Assembly (NCBI RefSeq): GCF_030704535.1
Contig: NC_081822.1
Coordinates: 6,697,501-6,761,500 of the forward strand
Origin: Vitis vinifera
Taxonomy: Eukaryota; Streptophyta; Magnoliopsida; Vitales; Vitaceae
DNA length: 64,000 nucleotides
Direction of reading: 5' to 3'
Below the pieces are notes generated by a model that saw only the letters and a list, made by a program, of their open reading frames with translations, was not told the origin of the DNA and searched no databases. Of this stretch, positions 28,830 to 40,799 are shown in pieces. Position numbers and translations under genes: made by a program. How positions within the stretch are numbered: position 1 is the stretch's first letter; every line of letters begins with the position of its first letter.

Positions 28830-31800
28830 ATTGTTGGTGTAATCAACTCATACTTACCACTTTCCATATTTTTTCGAAATTACCATCACATTCGTCAATC
28901 AGTCCGGATATTTGATTTCTCTGATAAATTCAATTGTCAATAATTTGTCAATTTCTGCCTAGATGATTTTTTGTTTGTCTAGATGAAAAAATCGGATCTT
29001 TTGCCAGACAGATCGCGAGGTGAGTGAGACGTTAAATTTGTGGGAAGCCACAAACAGATGAATTCTCGATATGTCCGAGTGAGTCTAGGCGAAAATGTCC
29101 TTGTTGCACTTAAGCATACTCTCTAGCAATTCCAGTTCTTCATGTGTAAGCAAGGAGCTAGTATAGGTAATTTGATCTATGTCATGTGAGAGGCACAATG
29201 GTTGAAGCGAGTCAACTATAGATGGATCTTTCTCCACCGAGTTCAATGATTGTTATTGCTCCCTTGCGTTTGATTATTCCAAACGTGTTTCCTCATCAAA
29301 TGGATGTCCGGACTCTAGCGTCACCTGATAGCATTGACACATGCCTAACTGGCTACCAAGGAGATCAACTTATCCATTTTCTATGAGGTAGCTTACCATC
29401 TTATGTTACGTAAAAGGAATGACTTTCATTTTGTGAAGTCATGCACATCCCATAATGGCATTGTATGTGGACAAATCGTCGCCCACCGAGAACCATACAT
29501 TCAGGGTGACTAGGCCAGCTTGGACGGGCAACACAACATTGCCTAGTGAAGTCATTGTAGCTCCATTGAAATCGAACAGCAAACGTCTTAGGTTTTATAA
29601 GGCGATGGTAAATAGCTCATTTGCTTGTAAACTAACATTTGTAAGAGGTCAACTGAGCTACTCAGGTTAACTACAATTCTCCTTACGTCAAATCTGTCTA
29701 CCCCTAGTGTTAGGACTAGGGTGTCTTCATACGATTGCAACACTCAATTAACATCTACTGGAGGGAAGGTAATTGTGTCGTTGATGGGGCGCACACTTCC
29801 TTTTGAAAAGGTGCGTTGAACGGAGTTAATTCGTTCTTTTACAAAGGTCGTGTGAAGCAACCTTCACCTTTGTTTCTTAGAGTTGTGTCTATCATCTATG
29901 GGGCCTCCATGTATGTAATTGATGATAGCTCTGGGAGCTGCCAGAGATGCAAGGGTTTGGATGACTGCCTCTTACGCCGTCTCTCTTTGTCTGCTAGTTG
30001 TGCGGACATACTGCTTTAAGTGTTCGACCTTGATAAGTTTCTCCACCAAGTAATGTAAACTCTTGCATTGCTCAATGGTATGGTAGTGATCCTTATGATA
30101 GGAGCACCTTTTGTTCCAATTTCGCCTAGTCGGATCTATCTTGATGGGTTCTGTCCATCTGAAGTCTAACAGATTGCGGATGAGTGGGAGGAGTCTCTCG
30201 TAGGAGATACTAAGGAGGGTGAGTCTCACTTGCTACTGCTATTAGCTAGCTTGCCTCTTGCTAGCTTGCTTCGATTGGTTCGAGGGCTTAGAATTTCCCA
30301 TCTCATTGTTCTTGGTTGGACAATTAGTGACCAAGACCTGTTAAGAAGTTGCTCAGACATCATCTTTGAGCATAAAATATTTGTCCGCTCGTCTGAATAG
30401 GTCATCCATCGTTGCAGGTGGCTTCTTTGGGAAAGACTCAAAGAATGGTGTGTCTGGGTTGAAGCTTCGCTTGAAAATTTGTAGGATGGCATCAGTACTA
30501 CAAGCTTGCACTTTGAGCACTGTTTGCTTAAACCGCTTCATGAAGTCTCTAAGCAACTCAATCTCTTGCAGTTTGATGTTCTGCAAGGTGCTTATGTTCT
30601 GTTTTTGGCAAACAGAACATAGGTAGTGGCTCACAAAGACTTCCAAGATATCCTGGAGAGTGTTCACAAAATTCTGCAGGAAACAGTGGAACCAAGAGAG
30701 AGCTTGACCGTGTAGGCTGCCCAGAAAGACCTTGCACATCAATGCATCATTCCCTATGTCAAGGGTCATGACCTACCTAAAGTGTATAATGTGATCGAAC
30801 AGGTCGCTTGTTCTGTCGTACATCATGAATTTTAGCACTACGAACCCCATGAGCGGCTCATAGCTAATAATATGAGGGTTGAACGGCGTGGAGAGCGTGT
30901 CATCCAGTCGTCGGCTGATAGAGTCGGGCTGAACTTGCGTCAACAATACTTTAGTTTGCTGCCTTTGCAGTCGCGGTTAGGGGACCTAAATAGGCCCTCA
31001 AAGTCTCTAACATTCGTGATTGCCCTTCCACGCCTGGTGTTGGAGGTCCCAATCGAGCTCGCATTGCATTAAATAAATGCGACCTTTTGTCGCACCTCCT
31101 TTTCCTTGATACCCAGATAAAATCGGTGCCTTCATCCGACTGCATTTGGCGATCCGATAAAGATTCCTCCCTGGATTGTCTTGAATAACTGCCATATGAG
31201 AACTTTGTGCCCCTGAGGTAAGATGCTTCAGTAGTTCATCTCAAGGTTGTTTGTTGACTCTAAGTGTGACAACGTTGAGAGGGACCCGTTGCCGACATTT
31301 GAGCCCGCAATTTTTCATTCTATTCTCTGAGTCATTTCGTTTGGTGGAGCAAAGTTTGCATCTGCCAATCATTTTCTCGTTAACGTCTCTCCATTCTTTC
31401 ACACCATACAAAATAGTCTTCGCCACCCATAGTTGATGATTGGCTTTTGAAGGGTGTTGACATCTTTAAATCTTTCTCATAGATGGTACCAATGTTGGTG
31501 TAGTGTCAATTGAATTTGGGTTCGTTTAGCTTTATTGGAGTCAGACGAATATCTTCCCTGCACAGGAGGATGTCCAGACAGGTGGTCTAGGCATGCCCCT
31601 CCGAAGCTTAAGTGATAAATCAATGAAGATGAGTCCAACTATTTTGGAATGGTTCTGTACGTGTCCACCTTTCCGGATATCCTAGACATCCTTTTATATA
31701 AGGAAGAAGTTCGTCTGACTCCGGTGAAGTTAAACGAACTCAAATCTAGTTGGCACATACCAACAATGATGGATTTCAGAAACACCATAGGGCTTGGCTT

Positions 31801-32536
31801 CTTTATGTGTGGATTATGTAGGGACCCCTCCTCCTGAGAACACGTGCCACACACCTCATGGTGACACGTGGCACGCATTATCATCTGGATTTCCCTAAGA
31901 GTGCACGTAGCGCGCTTCTCATATCCGGACTACCTCAAGGAAAGGCACACAACACTCATAAGCATAACATCCGGACGACTTCCACAAATGCATCCGGGCC
32001 ACCAACATAGGCCATCCAGATACGTTTGTCCAGATCATTGATTGAAGTAAGCAAATCTTGCACGTTATCACAACAGTCTGTCATGGCCCACGTTCCACCA
32101 CCTGTAGAGTGAAAGGACAAGATGAAGTGACAACAAGTCACTTCCCACGATCACCTACCACAATCTCTGACAGTTGCATCACCTACCACGATCTCTGTCA
32201 GCCGCCCGTAGGGTGATGATGCCCCTGCCACCACCTATTGTCATCATGACAACACAAAATATCTCTCTACCATTAAAGAGGGGAACAAAGCTTCTGATAC
32301 TATATATACGAACCTTCACACAAAGAGGAAGGTAAGCTTGCTATACCTAGAAAAAGACCAACTATTTTATCTCTCTCTAAATCATGGCTAACAAAACCAT
32401 CGGAGGGTGCGTCTGAATACCCTGTCCGGACACCTTTTGCAGGTAGAACGACTGAATCAAGAATCTATATTGATTGAGATCGTGCGTCCATCCATTTGAC
32501 AACTACGTAGATTACCAAGGACGCGAGACCTCAACA
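28830..32536 (-). mobile_element. Ty3/gypsy retrotransposon fragment (LTR, gag, protease, start of RT)
   Basis: Read on the minus strand, the order is LTR (32536 to 31493), leader, gag, protease, then the start of reverse transcriptase, which is the Ty3/gypsy order. The gag capsid region (PF03732 type) is clear at 30353-30769 (SLHGQALSWFH, FMKRFKQTVLKVQ). A zinc-finger-like CSYHKDHYHTIEQC segment follows near 30100. The protease region near 29640-29740 reads DTLVLTLGVDRFDVRRIVV and has NLSSS where an active aspartate would normally sit. RT-start wording (NKDIFAW, then FIREIKYPDW and VMVISKK) runs from about 29110 to 28870. Similarity ends near 28833. No second LTR, RNase H or integrase was found. 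Several in-frame stops show that it is dead. Confidence 0.88.
31493..32536 (-). repeat. 5' LTR of the Ty3/gypsy fragment
   Basis: The segment is bounded by TGTTG..CAACA, the usual short inverted LTR ends, and is 1044 bases long. On the minus strand a TATA-like TATATATA lies at about 32300-32308. Just inside the element, the bases after the LTR read TTGGTACCATCTATGAGA, placed where a primer-binding site is expected. Only one LTR is present, so identity between LTRs cannot date the insertion. Confidence 0.7.
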
Positions 32537-35399
32537 GATTAGATTGGAACCCAATGAAACATGCGCATCAAGTAGATGTGAAATAATGCAAACAATAATC
32601 CAGGAATCAGACAAGTAGGTACAAGCATGGACCCGGTTAAAAAGAAAAAGCTTGAAGAAAAATAAACACTTGTCTCATATATGGACCTTGGTTTGGACGG
32701 TGGTGGGGTGGGGACTCCAGGGAAGCTCGTGACCTCAAAATGTTGCGTTCACAACCAAACGGTCCAAACTGTGCGGGGACCTGGACCCCGTGCTTTGTTT
32801 CTTTCTTGCTCTACAGAGCCATAAAAACGTATATTATAAAACTATTATTGATAAGGTACTATCAACTTTCTCCATTTCATTTTCAGTGAAATTGACCCGT
32901 GCCTGATTCGACCGACGGAAACATGGCTTCAGCCCCTCATTTATGGCGCTCTGTCATCTGTCTGCCCACCACCACCCATTATCTTGTCCTCTCATAGATC
33001 CATTCATTGCACTGTTTTACAGCCCATGAGGCGCTTCTCTCGTCTCTCCTTCCAATTAATCTTAGGTGTGAACCCAACAACAGGCTACAGCTAACAATTG
33101 TTCTTGACTTAGAGCTACGCTTAAATGTCTACCATCTCTATTCAGTGATCAGGAGGAATGTCTGTACTCTTTGTCAAGGTTGAAGATTTGATGTAACAGC
33201 CCTTACTGAAATTAATGAGTTGATGGAATTAAGTTGGAACACACAGTAAGTTGACGACCATGAACGGGTGATGAAAGAGAGGAGGTGGTGGTGAATGGGT
33301 TGACGAACTTGATGTGCTTGCTGCTGTTGTGCAAAGAGGGATAAGGCTAGGTAATGGGGTTTGTGCTGCTTGCAGTGCGGTATGGTGCTAGGCTATAGGC
33401 CTCCTATGGATGGTATTAATTAAATTATTTCAGCAACGTTTGAGTCATGTCCTTTTTCCGGTCTTTTTAATGTTTCACTTGGTTAAATGGGTAAATTACA
33501 AAAAATAATTCTCCCAATCTTTATATTAATAAATAAAAAACATGTCATTAAGAACCAATAATAGTTGTCAGTAATTGACGGCTACGATGGCATTTTTAGA
33601 GCTTCAAATTAAGAGTAATTTGTCACACTCAGTGAAGAAGACGGTTAACGAACCTAAATAGAAATAGAATTAGGATTAAGAGTGGGTTTTTGATGTAAAT
33701 TATTCTTAGAAAAAAAAATTTCATTTTTTATTTAAAAAAATTAGAATTTATTTTATAAATAGAATGATTTTTTAAAACACATCTAAATTCTTTTTTGTTT
33801 ATTTTTGTGGAGAATACTAAAAACTAATTGAAAATATAAAAAAAATTACATTGAAAACTTTTGCATATTATATAGGTATAGTAGTGTATTTTTCAACATA
33901 ATCTGTATAGTAGTATGTTGATATTTCAACGTTATCGTTCCATTGTTTGGTACGCATTTATATCTAGTCAAACTATTGGCGTCTTCTTCTTGGCGTCTTG
34001 CTCTTGGCCATATGCTCCGTATAATTGAAGGAAGACTTCCATTTGGTCAAGTAACTAGCGTGTAGGGACGTTGTTTGCTAGCTAGGGCGTCAAAAAAGTC
34101 GGGGCACCTCTTGCTGGCGGTTGACACACCCCTTTCAAGAAACACTTTTACATCAAAGTCATGGTTGAAGATGGGTTGCGGTTTTTGACACGGTGAGTTT
34201 CCAATGGTTGAAGATATGAATGGTCCCAAAATTGTTCCAACCAATAATCTTAAAATCTGATAAAAACCCAGGGACTTGTAAGGTACACGAATTAAGAGGG
34301 CACATATCCTTAAATATTCTTAAAATTTAATACAAATTGCCCAGTTGCACACCTGAGTTATCAATTTTTGTACAATACCTTTTCTATTTTAAGACGTTAA
34401 TGCACTGTCAATTGTCGTCAATAGAGGCGTGTCTTTTCTTGACTCAAGTTTTGTTGGTCGATAATAACTAGTGGAGAGGGGAGAACATCAAATTCAGGAG
34501 TAGTGGCATTATGCTTAAGAATCATGGAAGAGTATGTATAACGACAGTCGAGCGGTGGCCGCAGTGCAAGCTAGCAGTGGGATTAGTACACTGGAGAGCC
34601 TTACTTGTGGTGATCATTTTGCGGGTATGGACAAAAGGAACCAACCCTACAAACATCATTTTCTTTAGACCTTAATTGAAAGCTACCATGATTTGGGATT
34701 TATTCCCTAGCTTTCTATTTCTTAAGAATAACTTAAATAATCTGTTTTAAGGTCATTTGACAATGTAAAAAATAATAATTTATTTTTTGTTATTAAAAAA
34801 AAATTCCAAATAACAACAAAAGGATATGAAATATTTTGAAAACTTTTATTTTATCCATGATATCTATCTGGTTATAAATTCAGCGGTTGTTCGTAATGCT
34901 TCTAGTAGAAATGTGAGAGTTTTCTAGTCTCACATGATTAAATTCTTTCTTCCTTCTGTACATTCACATGCAGTTCTTCAATTCTTCACGGCCCTTGAAT
35001 TCTCATCTTTCCAGCCTAGCGAAATGGATACAATTCTGAAGAAAGGTATCGGAATATGGAAATGAGACAAAAAGTGTATCCCATTCCTGATATGTATGAT
35101 ATTATATGTTCTAGATAACAGGCTACGTGTATTTCCAGCAGTGGGAATCTCATATGGCTAGGGGTTAAACAAGGGACGCAGTTGGAGGATTGTCCTTCTG
35201 TTAACAAGATGGGAAGTTGTTGACAACTTTGAAGGATGGGTGAGGGCCCTTGAAGTCTTGAAGCCATCACCGTACCTGCATTTTTGGCATTTAACCCACC
35301 ATAAGCGCCGGGAAAGCTGAGTGTCATCTGATATCCACCGAAATTTTCAAGGAGGCAATGAGTGAGAAATTTGTGCATCCAAATGGTGGTCCAAGACTC
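32537..35399. other. Intergenic, no gene recognised
   Basis: Moderately AT-rich sequence. A frame on the minus strand at 34047-34244 has no family resemblance. I see no RNA gene, and no matching second gypsy LTR, in this interval. Confidence 0.4.
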
Positions 35400-35411
35400 C
35401 CCAATAATTTC

Positions 35412-36521
35412 TGATTTTTGATAAGAGTACGATAGTTTTAAAAAATAATTCATAAATTACCGTAATAAGAAAAATAATTTTAAATCTATCTTTTAAATGG
35501 AAAAGATGAAATAAATTGGAAGTAAAAAATCGTCTTTTCAAAAAACGATTTCTACAAAAATAAAATAAAATTATTATTATTTTTTAAAATCATCTTTTAA
35601 AGAGACGATTTTCACCACAAAAATAATAATAATAAATAACAGATTATCATCTATAGATGCCTTGACGCGAGACTTGTTCAAATTCTCTTTCTTGTTTGGT
35701 TATTAGGTCAAAAAAACTTGGATAAACACCAAAATTGTTGACCCATCTCTTGATTTCCACCACCAAAATTTTTTTAATTTCAAAGGAAAGAAAAAAAAAT
35801 ATTATTTATCTTATATTAAATTTAGTATGCTATTTATAAATTAAATTTAATAAATAAAATTAATTAATTTTATAATATATATTTTTAATAATTGTATTAT
35901 CGTATAAGTATGATAGGGAATAGAAAAATGAATTTTTAAAGTTTTTTTAGTTTTTTTAATAAACCAATAACAATTTTTTTAAACTCAATTTTCACATAAA
36001 ATTGATAGTAGTTTTTAAAAAAAAATCCAAAGTAAAAGAAAAAAAATAATATATAAATATTATTTATCTTATATTAAATTTAGTATATTATTTATATATT
36101 AAATTTAGTAAATAAAATTAATTAATTTTATAATATATATTTTTAATAATTGTATTGTTGTATAAATAGAATAAAAAATGAAAAAAAATGGAATTTTTAA
36201 AGGTTTTTTTTTGGTTTTTTGTTTTTTTTTTAAAGTGAGAATTTCCCATTTAAGCGTTTTTTTTTTTTGGTTTTTTTGTGTAAATCATCTTTTTAAGAAA
36301 CAATTTCTCATTTCTTATTTTTTTTTTTTTTTTTTTTAAAAATCATCTCTTTAATAAACGATTTTTTATATTTATATTTTTTTAAATCGTATAAATGATT
36401 TTTCACTTTCAATTTATTTTCTCTTTTATGCTTGGATAAAATTATAATAAATTTGAAATTATTTTTTCTATTACGATAATTTAAGAATTATTTTTTAAAA
36501 CTGTTGTACGTAGTCAAAAAT
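35412..36521. mobile_element. Mutator-like non-autonomous element with long inverted termini
   Basis: About 1110 bases bounded by long terminal inverted repeats. On the left, GTTTTAAAAAATAATTC (35435-35451) and then TAAATTACCGTAATAAG match the right end read in reverse (GTTTTAAAAAATAATTC, TAAATTATCGTAATAG). Similarity continues for more than 100 bases inward. The outermost bases match as ATTTTTGA. Flanks read CCCAATAATTTC (35400-35411) and CCCAAGAATTTC (36522-36533), an 11 of 12 direct repeat that fits a target-site duplication. Long termini plus a duplication of about 9-12 bases point to the Mutator superfamily. There is no transposase frame. Inside, a segment of about 150 bases occurs twice (35788-35940 and 36045-36200). 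Confidence 0.75.
35525..36400. repeat. Palindromic AAATCGTC modules inside the Mutator-like element
   Basis: At least four imperfect palindromes of the form AAATCRTCTTTT..AAACGATTT occur near 35526, 35586, 36285 and 36338, with a shorter related one near 36383. They could each fold into a short hairpin. Confidence 0.65.
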
Positions 36522-36533
36522 CCCAAGAATTTC

Positions 36534-37493
36534 AAAGTCTAAGATGTTCTTCTATATCAGAAAGACTACAATAATATCCACTTCAATTATTTTGGGGCCA
36601 TTTCTTATTCTCTGTAACACAGTTAGCCCATGTGTTACTCTGACAGATGCATTAAGTGATGTTCATACAAATCAGAATTTTATTAGAAGAATCTTATTCT
36701 TTAATCGAATATGACAAAGAACTTTATGGAAGGAAGACAGTCGGCTAAGCTATGATATTATCAACGTTTTATTCCGAAAGACAACTCGAGGAAATTAAAA
36801 AAAAAAAAAACCACCTCACTCAAGAATGTCAAAAATATTTTGGTATAAATTAAATTTCGTTTTTAGAACTTAAACATAAGAAATATACTAAGCCTAGAAA
36901 ATGAAGGCTTTGCTCTCGATACATCGCTCTCCTATGTCGGATTGTAGAAAAAAATGAAAAAAAATAAAATCTTATGGAATAAACAGCGACTCCCTTTCTT
37001 TTATAAGAACAAACAGCTAGTAAACAAGTGTGAGGGGGCCAAACAGCTACTAAACAGCAGTCAGAATATTGTCTCAAAAATCTTTTGGTTTAAATGGATG
37101 GACCAAAAAGAAAAGGCAAACTGGGACCATAAATTTCGACCACAATACACAGTAAATCTCCCATGGCCATTAGTAGTGCAGAACCTGTCAATCATTAACC
37201 CTGGATGTTCCAAATTCTAACCCTATTTTACTTTTTTTAGTACATTCTCCCCCCTATATTATTGCAGCTAGCTAGGTCTCCTCTGCTTAACTTTTCTCAT
37301 AGTTTCAGAAACAACTAGCTAGCTGAGAGTATCTTGACTTCGATACTCACTAGTGATCACTACCTTCTTGTCTTGTACCCCTCTGGCCCATCACTTCTGC
37401 TAACCCCCTTGCTTAAAACCCTCTCTTCAATAGCCATTTCTAAAGCAAAACCAGAGAGAGTTAGAGGAGAGCGAGAGAGTGATTGAGCGAGCG
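36534..37493. other. Upstream region of the amino acid permease gene
   Basis: Contains the presumed promoter and 5' UTR of the permease gene. No confident TATA box is named; CTATATTATT near 37253 is one weak candidate. The last 50 bases before the start codon are AG-rich. Confidence 0.4.
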
Positions 37494-40400
37494 ATGGCTG
37501 GGAACTTGAGCACGAATACCTTGTTCGTAGAACAAGCCCCAGAAACAATTGAGAAGGGAGATATAGGCAAGAACTTGGACGACGATGGACGCTTCAAAAG
37601 AACAGGTATGCATTTCTCTATATCTTGAGATATCTATGTTCCTTAGTCGTAGTAATATATCTTTCTTTAATTGATTTTGCCTTGTTTTGCCGTGAAGGAA
37701 CACTCCTAACTGCAAGTGCCCATATCATAACTGCTGTGATTGGGTCTGGAGTGCTGTCTCTCGCATGGTCCATATCTCAGTTGGGTTGGATAGCTGGGCC
37801 AGTTGTTCTCGTGGTGTTCTCTTTCATTACCTATTTCACTTCCACTCTACTTGCCGATTGTTATAGGTCGCCTGATCCAATCACTGGGAAGAGAAACTAC
37901 ACCTACATGGATGTTGTGAGAGCCAACTTAGGTAATAATTTGATTACTCTAGATCAAAATATGGTTCAGTTTGTCTTCTTTGAATTCCACTTACATGCTA
38001 TGGGTTTCAAGACCACAAACATTTGGACGGAAAGCCACTTACTAACGGATGAAAATGCGAAACGGGTTATTTCTGTATTTTTTTTCCCCAACTGTTTTCC
38101 TTTTCTCAGGAGGTATGAAGGTTCAGCTGTGTGGGATCGCTCAATATGGAAATCTCATAGGGGTCACGATCGGATACACAATCACGGCTTCTATCAGTAT
38201 GGTGTAAGTACACAATATGACCAGATGTTTTACATTTGACTTGCCTGGCCCATTCATCAATTGCTGTATAATGTTGAAATAATGAATTATTTGGTCCCAA
38301 CTTTGCCCCATGTCTCATAATTAATCAGTGCCGTACGACGGTCAAACTGTTACCACAAGCACGGCCATCAGGCGAAGTGCAACCCGTCAGACTACCCTTA
38401 CATGATCATCTTCGCCTGCATCCAGATCGTTCTGAGCCAAATACCAAACTTTCACAAGCTGTCATGGCTCTCTATTCTCGCAGCTGTCATGTCTTTCAGT
38501 TATGCCTCTATAGGCATCGGACTCTCCATTGCCAGGGTTGCAGGTACTGAAGGAGTACTTTATATATGATCAATTCTAATCCTGAACAATAAAACTAATA
38601 CACAGAAACTTGTTTTGGTTTCATAGAGCAGTTTCAATTTTCATTTTCAATATATAAAAACTATAATATAAGTACATGGTGATGGATAAACATGAAGGAG
38701 GGGCGCATGCAAGGACAACGTTAACAGGAAGGACAGTTGGAGTGGACTTGTCAAGCTCAGAGAAGGTTTGGAGAACCTTCGAGTCCATCGGAAATATTGC
38801 TTTTGCTTACGCATACTCCACCGTCCTCGTCGAGATACAGGCAAGCATGCAAACCCTCATACTCTTTAATACCTAATATCAGTGTGTATGTTATGGACAT
38901 ACAGCATAATAAAGGAGCATGCATGCTGGGTTGTGTCACTTGTGTGTCTTAATTTCTGGAGATTATGATGTGATGCCTGCTTGAGATGCGTGCCTGATTA
39001 AATTTTCATATGACACACGACCTACCTCACTGACTCTACTGCTGCACTCCGCATATGCTGATGTTTTTTTATTGATATGTATTCAATCGCGTGCTACATT
39101 ACATACTTCTTCGGCACCCAAACCTTCATTTGGTTTTAAATTCTTTTGGTATTCATGTATTCTTAGAAAGGCTAGCCAGTAAAATAGCAGCATGAATGGT
39201 TCCTAAAGTGTGTTTTGATGCTTAAAAACATGAATGATCCGTTGGATTGGCCATAGAGTTTGCTGGCCCAAGGATTTTTTTAAATTTCTCTGGTAGTTTT
39301 GTGTTGATTGGAGGGCAGGATTGAAAGTTGACACACCAGAAGAAAAGGTAGCTTGAGCCCCCCCCACCCGCGCCCCCACGCCCCCCACCCTATAATATTC
39401 CCGGTGAATAGATTAGGTCCAGATTACATCCACGTGCCCACGCTGTCATGACACAGACGCAAGACCACCAATAAAAGCTTAAGGAAATTGTCTTTATTAC
39501 CGGTTCACTGGTCTCAACTGCACATAAGGAGTAATATTCCTCTTCCAACACCCGTCTAAAACTGGACCACATCCGTCTAGATTTTTGGCCATTGAACGTG
39601 TTGGCATTTTACTTTTTATCTTCCTCTATGCAGTATCAGTATGTGTATCATATAAAATATACATTTGTCAGAAACCTATTGTCACATCTTAAAGGTTGTG
39701 GATTGATTCTCGTGGACACTTTCCAGTATGTCACATTAAGAAGCCTTTCTACATTCAGACGCGTATCCAATTTCCCGGGCCCCCCCGTGGTTGCCTTCAA
39801 TAAATGCTAGAGGTATTCCAGAGTTCGGCCGCAATTTTATTACATGTAAGCCTGGGTCAGGTTAGAATCCATGGAGTATTATAGAACCTATTAGGCGCCG
39901 GGACGTTTTCTTCCATCAGGCTCAGAAATAAGACTTGACATCCATGCCATTAAGCTTATCATGTTAGCCTAACATATAAAAGTTCAGCTATATAATCGAT
40001 TGTAAATTGAAACTGTGAGTGTCTATAGACTAAACCATGTGAACTGCAGGACACGCTAAAATCAAGCCCCCCGGAGAACAAAGTGATGAAGAAAGCTACT
40101 TTTGCGGGCATCTCAACCACCAGCCTATTCTATGTCCTATGCGGTTGTGTTGGTTATGCAGCGTTCGGGAATGATGCACCAGGAAATTTCCTCACCGGAT
40201 TTGGTTTCTTCGAACCCTTTTGGTTAATTGACCTTGCTAATGTGTTCATCGCAATCCATCTAATTGGGGCTTACCAGGTAAAAGCTCATTAAAAAAATGT
40301 GATGGTGGGCGTTGTTGCAATTCAAATGGGGTTTGGGATTCCATCTCACATTTTTAACACGATTACCACGCAGGTTTTCTGTCAGCCTGTATTCGGATTT

Positions 40401-40799
40401 GTGGAGAAGTGGTGCAACAAGCGTTGGCCTGAAAGCAAATTCATCACAACAGAACACTGCATTGATGTTCCGCTATACGGCATCTACTATCTGAACCTCT
40501 TCAGGCTGGTGTGGAGAACAGTATATGTTATAGTTACAGCAGTACTAGCCATGTTATTCCCATTTTTCAATGAAGTCATGGGCTTCCTGGGGGCCGCTTC
40601 ATTTTGGCCATTGACAGTATACTTCCCTATTGAGATGCACATTGCAAGAACCAAAATTCCCAAATTTTCTTTCACATGGACATGGCTGAAAATATTGAGT
40701 TGGACTTGCTTGATGGTGTCAGTTGTTGCTGCTGCTGGATCTATTCAAGGCCTGATCAAGGAAATAGAGAAATACAAGCCTTTCCAAACTCAGGAATGA
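37494..40799 (+). CDS. AAP: Amino acid permease (AAP family, AAAP superfamily)
   Basis: Plasma-membrane, proton-coupled importer of amino acids. Exons: 37494-37605, 37698-37931, 38110-38203, 38329-38543, 38698-38840, 40050-40277, 40374-40799, giving 483 residues, normal for the family. Residues 1-37 are a hydrophilic cytosolic tail. The first membrane segment opens TLLTASAHIITAVIGSGVL, followed by the family phrase SLAWSISQLGW. Later landmarks are SNCYHKHGH, NIAFAYAYSTVLVEIQ, SLFYVLCGCVGYAAFGN and SFWPLTVYFPIEMHIA near the C-terminus. About ten hydrophobic membrane spans are visible. The exon 5 acceptor is uncertain: 38698 and 38701 both keep frame, and neither has a good pyrimidine tract. 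The intron after exon 5 begins GC instead of GT. The ATG context is GCGATGG. Confidence 0.92.

Noticed and set aside
29455..29670. Plus-strand frame of 71 codons
   Set aside because: It is a shadow of the minus-strand gypsy protease region.
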